Below are positions 42,337-50,700 of a DNA stretch of 64,000 bases, one piece after another. Below the pieces are notes generated by a model. That model did not search any database. It saw only the letters and a program-made list of their open reading frames with translations, and was not told the origin of the DNA. This DNA comes from Bacteroidales bacterium (lineage in GTDB: Bacteria > Bacteroidota > Bacteroidia > Bacteroidales > Muribaculaceae): the NCBI GenBank assembly GCA_029007645.1, contig JAQXIE010000029.1, positions 40,026 to 104,025 of the forward strand, written 5' to 3'. The position numbers and the translations under genes were made by a program. Numbering within the stretch: the stretch's first letter is position 1; each line of letters starts with the position of its first letter.

Positions 42337-43479
42337 ATGACTCCCAATCCAGATTCTCCAAAATTTATCAGGCATGAGATCCCCGATGATACTTCAATTG
42401 AAGCACTGAAACTCAGAGATGCTTACCGACTGTTGGAGTCAAATGTATTGGCTCAGGTCTGGCAACCTGTTACAACGGATTGTATCAGTCTTGAATACAA
42501 TACGTATGATGGGCATGTCTGCATCATGGTCTCGTTTACCGATTCGAACAACCATACTCATTCATTTTCAATAAAATATCATGAAGCCGGAACGGTATAT
42601 TGTGAATATCTCTTTGAGGGAGGGGTAGATGCGCCCGTTGCTTCATTCCGCTCCTATGCCGAATGGCTGATGCTCCAACTGTGGCAGTATGATATCGATG
42701 CCGAACTTTGTCACTGCGACAGAGGTCTCGAGATCAACACTGATGCAGATCATGCATATGATGTATTGTCCAAAATGCTTGAGATCGTTACCAATAATAT
42801 CAAGCCTATCGATTGGTTCCTGGCTGACGAACCGGTGTGGCAATTCTACCAGACATACCATGATCTCTGCAAGATGCTTCCACTTCTCCGGGAAGAAGCG
42901 GCCAAAGGACGTTGGAAAGATGTCCGTCCGGAGAACTTCCGACTTATCCGCAATGCCGATTGCGCGTTAATATGTCTTGACTATACGGATGACTGCAACT
43001 ATGTGATGCAGTTCAGAGTCGGTATGGCCAATGACGGTTTTGCCGCGGAAGCTACCGATAAGTTCATGGATATGTCCTATAAATTTGAAAATTTTGCAGT
43101 AACTAACGATGCCCGAACGTATTTCGGTAAGCAGAATCTTGAATTCTCTCAAATAGCCAATGCAATTCTGGATATTCCATTTGGATGGAAGGCTATGCTG
43201 TTCCATTCGGAGGAGGGGTTTTATATCAGTACATATCGTGAATATGCATTTCAGAAATATTGTCTGATGCTTGACTTTATGATCCCCTTAAAAGATCAAT
43301 ATGAGGCTACCGATAAATATATCGCTCCGGAAATACTTGAGAAGAAGAAGGAACTGGAGGAAGCCCTTTCTACCGACTTCGAAATATCTGACGGGCATGA
43401 GCCCGATTTGATATTCTCTCACGGCCATTTTGTAGAAGCACCGGTGGCAGAAGATTCCACAGACGATTGTTGTTTCTAA
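42337..43479 (+). CDS. Hypothetical soluble protein
   Basis: 380 residues, acidic, no signal or membrane segment. Two halves show a similar alpha-beta rhythm: HTHSFSIKYHEAGTVYCEYLFEGG with LWQYDIDAELCHCDRG, and YVMQFRVGMANDGFAAEATDKF with SEEGFYISTYREYAFQKY. I do not recognise the family. Base composition is intermediate between island and host. Confidence 0.6.
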   Translation: MTPNPDSPKFIRHEIPDDTSIEALKLRDAYRLLESNVLAQVWQPVTTDCISLEYNTYDGHVCIMVSFTDSNNHTHSFSIKYHEAGTVYCEYLFEGGVDAPVASFRSYAEWLMLQLWQYDIDAELCHCDRGLEINTDADHAYDVLSKMLEIVTNNIKPIDWFLADEPVWQFYQTYHDLCKMLPLLREEAAKGRWKDVRPENFRLIRNADCALICLDYTDDCNYVMQFRVGMANDGFAAEATDKFMDMSYKFENFAVTNDARTYFGKQNLEFSQIANAILDIPFGWKAMLFHSEEGFYISTYREYAFQKYCLMLDFMIPLKDQYEATDKYIAPEILEKKKELEEALSTDFEISDGHEPDLIFSHGHFVEAPVAEDSTDDCCF

Positions 43480-43494
43480 ATTCAACTGATCTCT

Positions 43495-43578
43495 ATGAAA
43501 AAGCGTAGGATTATATTCTGCATATTAGCCATAATAGGTGTAATAGTTGCCGTAATGGCATTCTGTGTAAATCTGTAA
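43495..43578 (+). CDS. 27-residue hydrophobic peptide
   Basis: MKKRRIIFCILAIIGVIVAV then MAFCVNL: a basic start and a single hydrophobic stretch, 15 bases after the preceding gene. Could be a mini membrane protein or a lipoprotein stub (Cys near the end). Expression is unproven. Confidence 0.35.
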   Translation: MKKRRIIFCILAIIGVIVAVMAFCVNL

Positions 43579-43579
43579 G

Positions 43580-43629
43580 TTCGGTGTAGGTCAAGAGCTC
43601 CGCTTTTGCCGTCAGTTCCGTGCCTTGAT
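43580..43629 (+). repeat. Intergenic repeat, copy 1
   Basis: A segment ending in CCGTCAGTTCCGTGCCTTGAT that resembles 53300-53347 over about 45 bases (there GCGGTCAGTTCCGTGCCTTGAT). It coincides with the right edge of the AT-rich island. Confidence 0.6.
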
Positions 43630-43671
43630 GATCTACGTAGACATTGATGCCGACATTGTCGGGGCTGGAAT

Positions 43672-43702
43672 TTTGCCGATAGGGGAGGAATCGTTATCTT
43701 TG
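43672..43702 (+). promoter_or_regulatory. Bacteroidetes-type promoter for the esterase gene
   Basis: TTTG at 43672-43675, 19 bases, TATCTTTG at 43695-43702, 47 bases before the ATG at 43749; exact consensus. Confidence 0.75.
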
Positions 43703-43748
43703 TGCTTGATACATCTGACGGTTAACGATTCCATTAAACTAATATGCC

Positions 43749-44561
43749 ATGAGAAACTTGACAACAATCCTTCTTTTCTTCCTTATCTCGCTGGCCGCAT
43801 CGGCTGCTGACCGGTATGAGACCCGGCGTGACATCAGTTATACCGAGAAGACCGATTCCTATTCCCGGGAAAGACTTAAGCTCGATGTGCATTATCCGGT
43901 GGGAGTGTCGGGGAAACCTGTGATCGTGTGGTTTCACGGCGGTGGACTGACCGGAGGAAACAAGGAGATTCCCGGGGAACTCAAGGAGCAGGGGTTTGTG
44001 GTGATTGCGCCCAACTATCGGCTGATTCCGAACGTCGGCGTGAATGAATGTATCGACGACGCAGCCGAAGCTGTTGCCTGGGCCATGGATAATGCTGAGA
44101 AGTATGGCGGAGATCCGGATCAGCTGTTTGTCAGCGGTCACTCTGCCGGGGGATTTCTGACCAGTATGGTGGGACTCGACAAGAAGCGGCTGGAGAGATA
44201 CGACAAGGATGCCGACAGCATAGCTGGACTTATCCCGTTCAGCGGACAGGTGATCACTCATTTCTCCGATCGCAAGAGCAAGGGCATCGGAGAGCTGACT
44301 CCCTACGTCGATTCCAATTCTCCGCTGTTCAATATCCGGAAAGACGCTCCCCCATATATCATAATCACAGGCGACGCCGAGCGGGAGCTCTACGGGAGGT
44401 ATGAGGAGAACCTCTACATGTGGAGGATGATGAAACTTATAGGACATCCGGACGTAAGAATCTACAAACTCGACGGTTACAACCACGGTGAGATGTGCCA
44501 TCCGGCACAGAAGATCCTCAAGGATGAGGTGAAGAGGATAACCTCCGAGCGCCAAAGGTAA
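43749..44561 (+). CDS. Exported alpha/beta-hydrolase (esterase/lipase)
   Basis: 270 residues with a signal peptide (MRNLTTILLFFLISLAASAA). The hydrolase fold shows oxyanion motif FHGGGLTGG (about 63-71), the nucleophile Ser near 132 in VSGHSAGGF, and the likely catalytic His in GYNHGEM near the end. Related to the carboxylesterase/arylformamidase-type hydrolases of the BD-FAE group; the natural ester is unknown. Its composition is host-like and it marks the return to the backbone. Confidence 0.88.
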   Translation: MRNLTTILLFFLISLAASAADRYETRRDISYTEKTDSYSRERLKLDVHYPVGVSGKPVIVWFHGGGLTGGNKEIPGELKEQGFVVIAPNYRLIPNVGVNECIDDAAEAVAWAMDNAEKYGGDPDQLFVSGHSAGGFLTSMVGLDKKRLERYDKDADSIAGLIPFSGQVITHFSDRKSKGIGELTPYVDSNSPLFNIRKDAPPYIIITGDAERELYGRYEENLYMWRMMKLIGHPDVRIYKLDGYNHGEMCHPAQKILKDEVKRITSERQR

Positions 44562-44639
44562 AGGACTAACGTCCGGGAGACGGACATCCGGATAATATGT
44601 CCGATAGGGCTCTCCGCTCAAAACCTTTGCTTTTTTGTA

Positions 44640-44770
44640 CGTTATATAATTACACGTATATATTTCGCAAGACAAGCTTGCGAAGGTTTATAGGTTTAAA
44701 AGTTTAGGAGTTTATTTCGCATGACAAGCTTGGGAGGTTTAGGAGTTATTTCGGAAGAGAAGTTCAGTCC
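44640..44770 (+). repeat. Degenerate tandem repeats in intergenic DNA
   Basis: Two imperfect copies of TTTCGCAnGACAAGCTTG followed by GGTTTA/AAAGTTTAGGAGTT-type runs. With the neighbouring inverted-repeat arm, the 44562-44850 gap is almost entirely repeat sequence and no gene is seen in it. Confidence 0.55.
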
Positions 44771-44837
44771 GGATGGCTAAACTTTTAAACCTTTAAACCC
44801 TTAAACCTCAATTTTCGCGAATGCGGAAATTGAATAT
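44769..44837. repeat. 69-base inverted repeat, left arm
   Basis: Begins CCGGATGGCTAAAC, continues with TTTAAACC-type units and ATTTTCGCGAATGCGG. It is complementary to 45195-45263 with two mismatches in 69 bases. The pair frames the SemiSWEET gene. Confidence 0.85.
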
Positions 44838-44850
44838 AAAATTTGTCGAA

Positions 44851-45126
44851 ATGAATACATTTATAATTATCGTGGGATACCTTGCCGCCCTCTGCATGGT
44901 ATTGGGATATCTGCCACAGGCCATTTACACCATCCGTACGCGCGACACCGACGGAATCGCCATGCCGACGTTCCTGCTCATGGGGCTGGGCAGTGTCTTC
45001 TTCGTAATTCAGGGATGCCTGCTCGGCAATATCCCGCTGGTTGTGACGAACGAGATCACTGCCGTAAGCTCCGCCATAATCACCGGCATAAAAATCTACA
45101 ACGACCATTTCCGCAAGCGAAAATAG
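44851..45126 (+). CDS. SemiSWEET-type sugar transporter
   Basis: 91 residues from MNTFIIIVGYLAALCMVLGY; a start ten codons upstream lies inside the inverted repeat and is less likely. Three transmembrane helices with the PQ-loop signature GYLPQAIYTIRTRDTDGIAM and SVFFVIQGCLLGNIPLVVTNEITAVSSAII match the bacterial SemiSWEET (MtN3/saliva) family, which works as a dimer moving small sugars. The gene ends with TAG and is framed by 69-base inverted repeats. Confidence 0.88.
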   Translation: MNTFIIIVGYLAALCMVLGYLPQAIYTIRTRDTDGIAMPTFLLMGLGSVFFVIQGCLLGNIPLVVTNEITAVSSAIITGIKIYNDHFRKRK

Positions 45127-45133
45127 CCATAAT

Positions 45134-45177
45134 TATACGGAATACGATTATTTTGTATACGGAATACGATTATTTTG
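45134..45177 (+). repeat. Perfect 22-base tandem duplication
   Basis: TATACGGAATACGATTATTT followed by TG, two exact copies at 45134-45155 and 45156-45177, directly after the SemiSWEET gene. Confidence 0.85.
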
Positions 45178-45194
45178 ATTAATTTTGTATTTTA

Positions 45195-45263
45195 ATATTC
45201 AATTTCCGCATTCGCGAAAATTGAGGTTTAAGGGTTTAAGGGTTTAAATGTTTAGCCATCCGG
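45195..45263. repeat. 69-base inverted repeat, right arm
   Basis: Complement of 44769-44837 with two mismatches. It lies immediately before metY (ATG at 45292), so the metY leader contains it. Confidence 0.85.
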
Positions 45264-45291
45264 GTTGAAGGATATTAAAATACAAAAGGAA

Positions 45292-46602
45292 ATGTCAGAA
45301 AATAAAGCAGAGGCACGCCGTCGGGGCGTCGGGACGGAATGTGTGCAGGGCGGCTGGACTCCGCGCAACGGAGAACCGCGAGTGCTTCCCATCATACAGA
45401 GCACCACTTTTAAATATGAAACGAGCGAACAGATGGCCCGTCTGTTCGACCTGGAGGAGAGCGGCTATTTCTACACTCGTCTTCAGAATCCGACCAACGA
45501 TGCGGTGGCTGCCAAAATTGCCGCCCTCGAAGGAGGCGTTGCGGCGATGCTGACATCGTCGGGACAGGCCGCCAACTTCTTCGCCGTCATCAATATCGCC
45601 GGGGCCGGCGACCATGTGGTATGCTCATCGGCAATCTATGGCGGAACGTTCAATCTGTTCGGCGTGACCATGAAACGTTTCGGAATCGACGTGACATTTG
45701 TCGACCCTGACGCCACTGAGGCCGAACTTGAGGCTGCTTTCCGTCCCGAGACAAAGGCACTGTTCGGCGAGACGCTCTCCAATCCGGGCATGAACGTGCT
45801 CGACATCGAAAAATTTGCCCGTGTGGCACATGCCCATGGCGTGCCGTTGATAGTAGACAATACCTTCGCCACGCCGGTCAACTGCCGGCCATTCGAATGG
45901 GGCGCCGACATCGTGACCCACAGCACTACAAAATACATGGACGGCCATGCCACGGCCGTGGGCGGGGCGATAGTCGACAGCGGCAATTTCGACTGGGAGG
46001 CTCATGCCGACAAGTTTCCGGGCCTCACCACCCCCGACGAGTCGTACCATGGTCTGACATATACCAAGGCATTCGGCAAGGGAGCCTATATCACCAAAGC
46101 GACTGCGCAGCTGATGCGCGACCTCGGATCCATCCAGTCGCCGATGAACGCCTTCCTGCTCAACCTGGGTCTTGAGACGCTGCATCTGCGCATGCGTCAG
46201 CATGTCGCCAATGCCCAGGCCGTAGCCGAATGGCTCGAGGCCAATCCCGATGTGGCATGGGTCAATTACCCCGGCCTCCCCGCTAATAAATATCATGCCC
46301 TGGCGCAGAAATATATGCCTCAGGGCACTTGCGGAGTGATAGCCTTCGGACTGAAGGGAAGCCGTGACGACGCCCAGAAGTTTATGGACAACCTGAAGCT
46401 TGCCGCCATCGTGACGCATGTGGCCGACGCGCGCACATGCGTGCTGCATCCCGCAAGCCATACCCACCGCCAGCTCTCGGACCAGCAGCTCCGCGAGGCC
46501 GGAGTGGCCCCCGACCTGATCCGCCTCTCGGTCGGCATCGAGGATGCAGACGACATAATAAACGACCTTGACCAGGCCATGAAGACGGCTCTCGGAAAAT
46601 GA
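45292..46602 (+). CDS. metY: O-acetylhomoserine aminocarboxypropyltransferase/cysteine synthase family (MetY)
   Basis: 436 residues from the ATG preceded by a purine-rich stretch (AAAAGGAA). A Cys/Met-metabolism PLP enzyme: CVQGGWTPRNGEPRVLPIIQSTTF at the start, LTSSGQAANFFA, the PLP lysine in HSTTKYMDGHATAVGG, and HPASHTHRQLSDQQL near the end. MetY makes homocysteine from O-acetylhomoserine and sulfide. Its stop overlaps the MgtC-family start by four bases. Confidence 0.93.
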   Translation: MSENKAEARRRGVGTECVQGGWTPRNGEPRVLPIIQSTTFKYETSEQMARLFDLEESGYFYTRLQNPTNDAVAAKIAALEGGVAAMLTSSGQAANFFAVINIAGAGDHVVCSSAIYGGTFNLFGVTMKRFGIDVTFVDPDATEAELEAAFRPETKALFGETLSNPGMNVLDIEKFARVAHAHGVPLIVDNTFATPVNCRPFEWGADIVTHSTTKYMDGHATAVGGAIVDSGNFDWEAHADKFPGLTTPDESYHGLTYTKAFGKGAYITKATAQLMRDLGSIQSPMNAFLLNLGLETLHLRMRQHVANAQAVAEWLEANPDVAWVNYPGLPANKYHALAQKYMPQGTCGVIAFGLKGSRDDAQKFMDNLKLAAIVTHVADARTCVLHPASHTHRQLSDQQLREAGVAPDLIRLSVGIEDADDIINDLDQAMKTALGK

Positions 46603-47321
46603 CCTGGATCGCCGAATTCATAGCCGACCTCAACTCGCTTGAGGTCAATTTGACCAACAGTCTGTTCCGAATGGTGCTGAGCATGGTGCTGGGCATGGCC
46701 GTAGGCGCCGAGCGCAAGCGAAAGGGACAGATAGCCGGTATCCGCACGTTCGCCCTAATCTCGATGGGAGCCTGTCTGTCGATGTTGCTCTCGATCTATG
46801 TCCCGCAGGCCTATCTCGGACTGAAGAACGGCGACCCGGGACGTATCGCCGCACAGGTCATCACCGGAATCGGTTTCCTGGGCGGTGGCGCCATGATCCA
46901 CATGAAGGGCGCGGTGCGCGGTCTCACCACCGCCGCCGGCATCTGGGTCACCGCCATCATCGGCATGACCGTGGGCATCGGCATGTATGTGTGCTCGCTG
47001 GGTGCCACGGCTCTGATCCTGGTGACGCTCGTGGCCTTAGAGCGCTACGAAAAGCACGCGCGTCTCGGCCAGGAGGCCAAGGTGATAAACCTTACCGTGC
47101 AGGGCATCGTCAAGGATATCACCCCTTACCGCAAGGAGCTGGAACGGCACGGCGTGCATCTGTCGACCTTCTATATCGAATTCGACTACGAGAACGACCG
47201 CACGGAGCTTAATTTCATGGTATTGGTTCACGCCTATTCCAATATGATGCCCGTGCTCGACAACATAGCCAAAGTGCATCCCACACGCCGGCTCACCCTG
47301 TCGACACAGGCCGATATCTGA
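46599..47321 (+). CDS. MgtC/SapB-family membrane protein
   Basis: 240 residues. Four or five transmembrane helices with the family block VLGMAVGAERKRKGQIAGIRTFALISMGACLSML and IAAQVITGIGFLGGGAMIHMKGAVRGLTTAAGIWVTA, then a soluble C-terminal domain. MgtC-type proteins are linked to magnesium-limited growth and ATP synthase regulation in pathogens, but the role in commensals is unclear. Coupled to metY by an ATGA overlap. Confidence 0.92.
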   Translation: MTWIAEFIADLNSLEVNLTNSLFRMVLSMVLGMAVGAERKRKGQIAGIRTFALISMGACLSMLLSIYVPQAYLGLKNGDPGRIAAQVITGIGFLGGGAMIHMKGAVRGLTTAAGIWVTAIIGMTVGIGMYVCSLGATALILVTLVALERYEKHARLGQEAKVINLTVQGIVKDITPYRKELERHGVHLSTFYIEFDYENDRTELNFMVLVHAYSNMMPVLDNIAKVHPTRRLTLSTQADI

Positions 47322-47352
47322 GCCACGGCACGGGGCGTCGGAAAATCAAATT

Positions 47353-47382
47353 TTTGTATTTCACGGGAATTGATTATTTTTG
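47353..47382 (+). promoter_or_regulatory. Bacteroidetes-type promoter for serS
   Basis: TTTG at 47353-47356, 18 bases, TATTTTTG at 47375-47382, 25 bases before the ATG at 47408. Confidence 0.7.
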
Positions 47383-47407
47383 TGAGTTAAAACAGACACA
47401 TCTAAGA

Positions 47408-48679
47408 ATGTTAACATTGCAGGCAATAAAGGCCGATCCCTAGTTCGTGATCGGTCGCTTGGCTGTCAAAGGGTTTGACGGCCGCGGAGTGATAACCGAG
47501 ATACTTGAAATCGACGAGGAGCGTCGTCGTTTACAGCACAAGTGCGACACCGACGCATCCGAGCTCAAGAAACTGTCGGCTTCGATCGGCATGCTGATGA
47601 AGCAGGGTAAGAAGGATGAAGCCGAGGCAGCCAAGGCCGAAGTGGCCCGTATCAAGAGCGAGACAAAGGGATTGCAGGACCGTCTGGCCGAGTGCGAGCA
47701 GAAGCAGACCGAATTGCTGCTGACCGTTCCGAACCTGCCCTGCGCGGCTGTCCCCGAAGGCAGGAGCGCCGAGGACAATGTTGTAGAGGTTACCGGCGGC
47801 AAGATGCCTGACCTGCCCGAGGACGCACTGCCGCACTGGGATCTGGCCCGTAAATACAATATCATCGACTTCGACCTTGGCAACAAGGTGACCGGCGCCG
47901 GGTTCCCGTTCTACGTCGGCAAGGGCGCACGCCTGCAGCGCGCGCTGATACAGTTCTTCCTCGACGAGGCCTGGAAGGCCGGTTATGTCGAGGTGGAGCC
48001 TCCCTTTGTGGTCAACGAGGCATCGGGTTACGGCACCGGTCAGCTCCCCGACAAGGAGGGTCAGATGTACCATGTCAACCTCGACAACCTCTACCTGATC
48101 CCGACGGCCGAGGTGCCCGTCACCAATATCTATCGCGACGTCATCATCCCCGAGGCCGAGCTGCCCAAGAAGAACTGCGCATACTCGCCCTGCTGGCGCC
48201 GCGAGGCCGGCAGCTACGGCAAGGACGTGCGCGGCCTGAACCGTCTGCATCAGTTCGACAAGGTTGAGATCGTGCGCATCGAGAAACCCGAGAATTCCTA
48301 TGCCGCGCTCGAGGAGATGAAGGCCCACGTGCAGGGACTGCTCGAAAAGCTTGGTCTGCCCTGGCACATCCTGCGCCTCTGCGGCGGCGACATGAGCTTC
48401 ACTTCGGCCATCACGTTCGACTTCGAGGTGTGGAGCGCCGCTCAGAAACGCTGGCTCGAGGTTTCCTCCGTATCCAACTTCGAAACTTATCAGGCCAACC
48501 GCCTCAAATGCCGTTACCGTAACGCTGACAAGAAGATCCAGCTCTGCCACACGCTCAACGGCTCAGCCCTCGCGCTGCCCCGCATCGTGGCCGCCCTGCT
48601 CGAGAACAATCAGACCCCCGAGGGCATCATCGTTCCCGAATGCCTGCGCAAATACACCGGCTTCGATATTATTGACTGA
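47408..48679 (+). CDS. serS: Seryl-tRNA synthetase with in-frame TAG at codon 12
   Basis: SerRS charges tRNA-Ser. From the ATG at 47408 the frame reads MLTLQAIKADP, then TAG (47441-47443), then FVIGRLAVKGFDGRG and a complete SerRS: the coiled-coil arm (about 30-100), motif 2 SPCWRREAGSYGKDVRGLNRLHQFDKVE, and motif 3 LNGSALALPRIVAALLENNQ. Homologues have Glu or Asp at the TAG codon, so a G-to-T change (GAG to TAG) explains it. A GTG two codons later (47447) could restart and give 410 residues lacking only the first helix residues. serS is normally essential, so some functional product must be made if the base call is right. Confidence 0.9.
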
Positions 48680-48699
48680 GCCACAAATACCTTACCTTT

Positions 48700-49521
48700 A
48701 TGATCAACCCACTGCAAAACAAGGAATATTCCCATCCCGACATGTCGCCGGCCCAGAAGGGCTACGTCAGCAAGGATGAGAAAAGCATCCCGATCGACGA
48801 CCCCAGCGGCAAATGGTCGGAACTGACTCTGCTCCCCGAATGGGGCGAGAAGTACTATGATGTCTACACCGTGCGCAAGCATGGCAAGTGGGTTATGCTC
48901 AAGGCTCTGAAAAAGGAGTATGCCGACAAGCCGGAATTCCGGCAGATGCTCGAAACGGAGTTCGATACCCGTTACAATCTGTCGCATCCCAACATCGTGA
49001 TGGTCAACGACCTGGAGATGGTGCCCGGTGTGGGAATGGCCATCATTACCGACGATGTATACGGCTATTCGTTGCGCCGGCTCATCGATGAGCGCCGACT
49101 GACGCCCAAGATTGTGCACCGGCTCGAGACCCAGCTGATCGACGCCATGGAGTATATTCAGGAGAATCATATAGTGCACGATCCGGTGACCCCCGACAAT
49201 ATCATCTTCACCGAATATACCGAGAACCTGAAGCTGATCAACGTGGGATACGCACAGAACGACAGGATGACTGTCAGCGAGGCCGCCGAGGATGTGGCCA
49301 GCTATGGCCGTGTCCTCAACGAGGTGCTCGATCACCTGCCGACGTCGCTGCCCAGACTGCGGCGCATAGCCAACCGATGCATCGGCAAGGATAGCCGCTA
49401 CAAGAACATGGCCGACGTGCAGCTGGCCGTCGAGCGGCGCAACTCCGGGCAGATGTACGTATTCATCTGCGTCTTTATCGTTTTTATGGTCGCACTCCTG
49501 ATCTGGCTGACCGCCAGATAA
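48700..49521 (+). CDS. Membrane-anchored protein pseudokinase
   Basis: 273 residues with a protein-kinase-like fold at about 40-240: KWVMLKALKKEY (lysine of strand 3), NLSHPNIVMVNDLEMV, and the catalytic-loop position at 161-168 reading HDPVTPDN in place of HRDLKPxN. The DFG position reads NVG. With the catalytic Asp shifted or absent and no DFG Asp, it is probably not an active kinase. A C-terminal transmembrane helix (VFICVFIVFMVALLIWL) anchors it, kinase side in the cytoplasm. Starts 20 bases after serS. Partner unknown. Confidence 0.8.
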   Translation: MINPLQNKEYSHPDMSPAQKGYVSKDEKSIPIDDPSGKWSELTLLPEWGEKYYDVYTVRKHGKWVMLKALKKEYADKPEFRQMLETEFDTRYNLSHPNIVMVNDLEMVPGVGMAIITDDVYGYSLRRLIDERRLTPKIVHRLETQLIDAMEYIQENHIVHDPVTPDNIIFTEYTENLKLINVGYAQNDRMTVSEAAEDVASYGRVLNEVLDHLPTSLPRLRRIANRCIGKDSRYKNMADVQLAVERRNSGQMYVFICVFIVFMVALLIWLTAR

Positions 49522-49531
49522 CCTGATACAA

Positions 49532-50692
49532 ATGAAATCTAAACTGAAATCTAAACTGAAATCTAAACTTGAAATAAAGAGGATCGAACCGACGCGGCCG
49601 AACCTGCGCCGGTTCATCGAGTTCCAGAATGACCTCTACAAGGGCAACCGTTATTACGTGCCCCCGTTCATGATGGACGAAATCGAGACCCTGAGTCCCG
49701 GCAAGAACCCGGCGTTCGATTTCTGCGAGAGCGAATATTTTATGGCCTATCGCGACGGCAAGCCCGTCGGCCGCGTGGCCGGTATCATCAATAGCCAGGT
49801 CTGCGAGAGCACGGGCAAGAAAACGGCCCGCTTCGGATTCCTCGACTTTGTCGACGACAAGGAAGTGTCGACCGCGCTTATGTCGACCGTCGAGCAATGG
49901 GCTCGCTCCAAGGGTATGGATCGCATCATCGGTCCCCTCGGTTTTACCGACATGGATCGCGAGGGCCTTCTGATCGAGGGTTTCGAGGAGCTCTCCACCA
50001 TGGCCACCAATTACAACTATCCTTACTACGCCGGCCATCTCGAGGCTCTGGGCTATGACAAGGAGTCCGACTGGATGGAGTTCCAGATGAAGGTGCCCGA
50101 CAAGATTCCCGAGCGCTTCGACCGCATAGCCACGCTGGTAAGCAAAAAGTATAATCTGCGTGTCCTGAAATATAAGCAGCGCAAGGCCATCAAGGAAGAA
50201 TACGGTCATGCTCTGTTCCATCTCATCAACGAGGCCTACAAGAACCTGTATCAGTATTCGCAGCTCACCGAACGTCAGATTGATTATTATATCGATTATT
50301 ATCTGAATCTGCTTGATCTGGACCTTGTGACGCTTATCGTCGACGGCGATGACAAGCTGGTGGGTGTCGGCATCTCGATGCCGTCGCTGAGCCGCGGTCT
50401 GCAGAAGTCGGGCGGCAAGCTGTTCCCCTTCGGCTGGACGCACCTGCTCAAGGCCCTGAAAGGCAAAAACGACCGCGTTGATCTGTTGCTCGTGGCCATA
50501 CATCCCGATTATCAGAACAAGGGCGTCAACGCCATGCTGTTCCAGGATCTGATCCCGCAGTATATCCGCAAGGGCTACGTCTACGCCGAGTCCAATCCCG
50601 AGATGGAGACCAATGCCAAGGTTCAGAGCCAGTGGGAGGCCTTTGAGCCCCGGCAGCACCGTCGTCGCCGCTCATACTTCAAAAAACTCTGA
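49532..50692 (+). CDS. GNAT-like protein with N-terminal 12-base repeat
   Basis: 386 residues. The product opens MKSKLKSKLKSKLEIKRIEP because the 12-base unit AAATCTAAACTG is repeated about three times in frame. The rest resembles a double acyltransferase fold: PTRPNLRRFIEFQNDLYKGNRYYVPPF, GRVAGIINSQ, and VDLLLVAIHPDYQNKGVNAMLFQDLIPQYI (acetyl-CoA binding motif). Similar proteins are annotated as N-acetyltransferase-like or DUF proteins; substrate unknown. It starts ten bases after the pseudokinase gene. Confidence 0.78.
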   Translation: MKSKLKSKLKSKLEIKRIEPTRPNLRRFIEFQNDLYKGNRYYVPPFMMDEIETLSPGKNPAFDFCESEYFMAYRDGKPVGRVAGIINSQVCESTGKKTARFGFLDFVDDKEVSTALMSTVEQWARSKGMDRIIGPLGFTDMDREGLLIEGFEELSTMATNYNYPYYAGHLEALGYDKESDWMEFQMKVPDKIPERFDRIATLVSKKYNLRVLKYKQRKAIKEEYGHALFHLINEAYKNLYQYSQLTERQIDYYIDYYLNLLDLDLVTLIVDGDDKLVGVGISMPSLSRGLQKSGGKLFPFGWTHLLKALKGKNDRVDLLLVAIHPDYQNKGVNAMLFQDLIPQYIRKGYVYAESNPEMETNAKVQSQWEAFEPRQHRRRRSYFKKL

Positions 50693-50700
50693 TATCCGGA

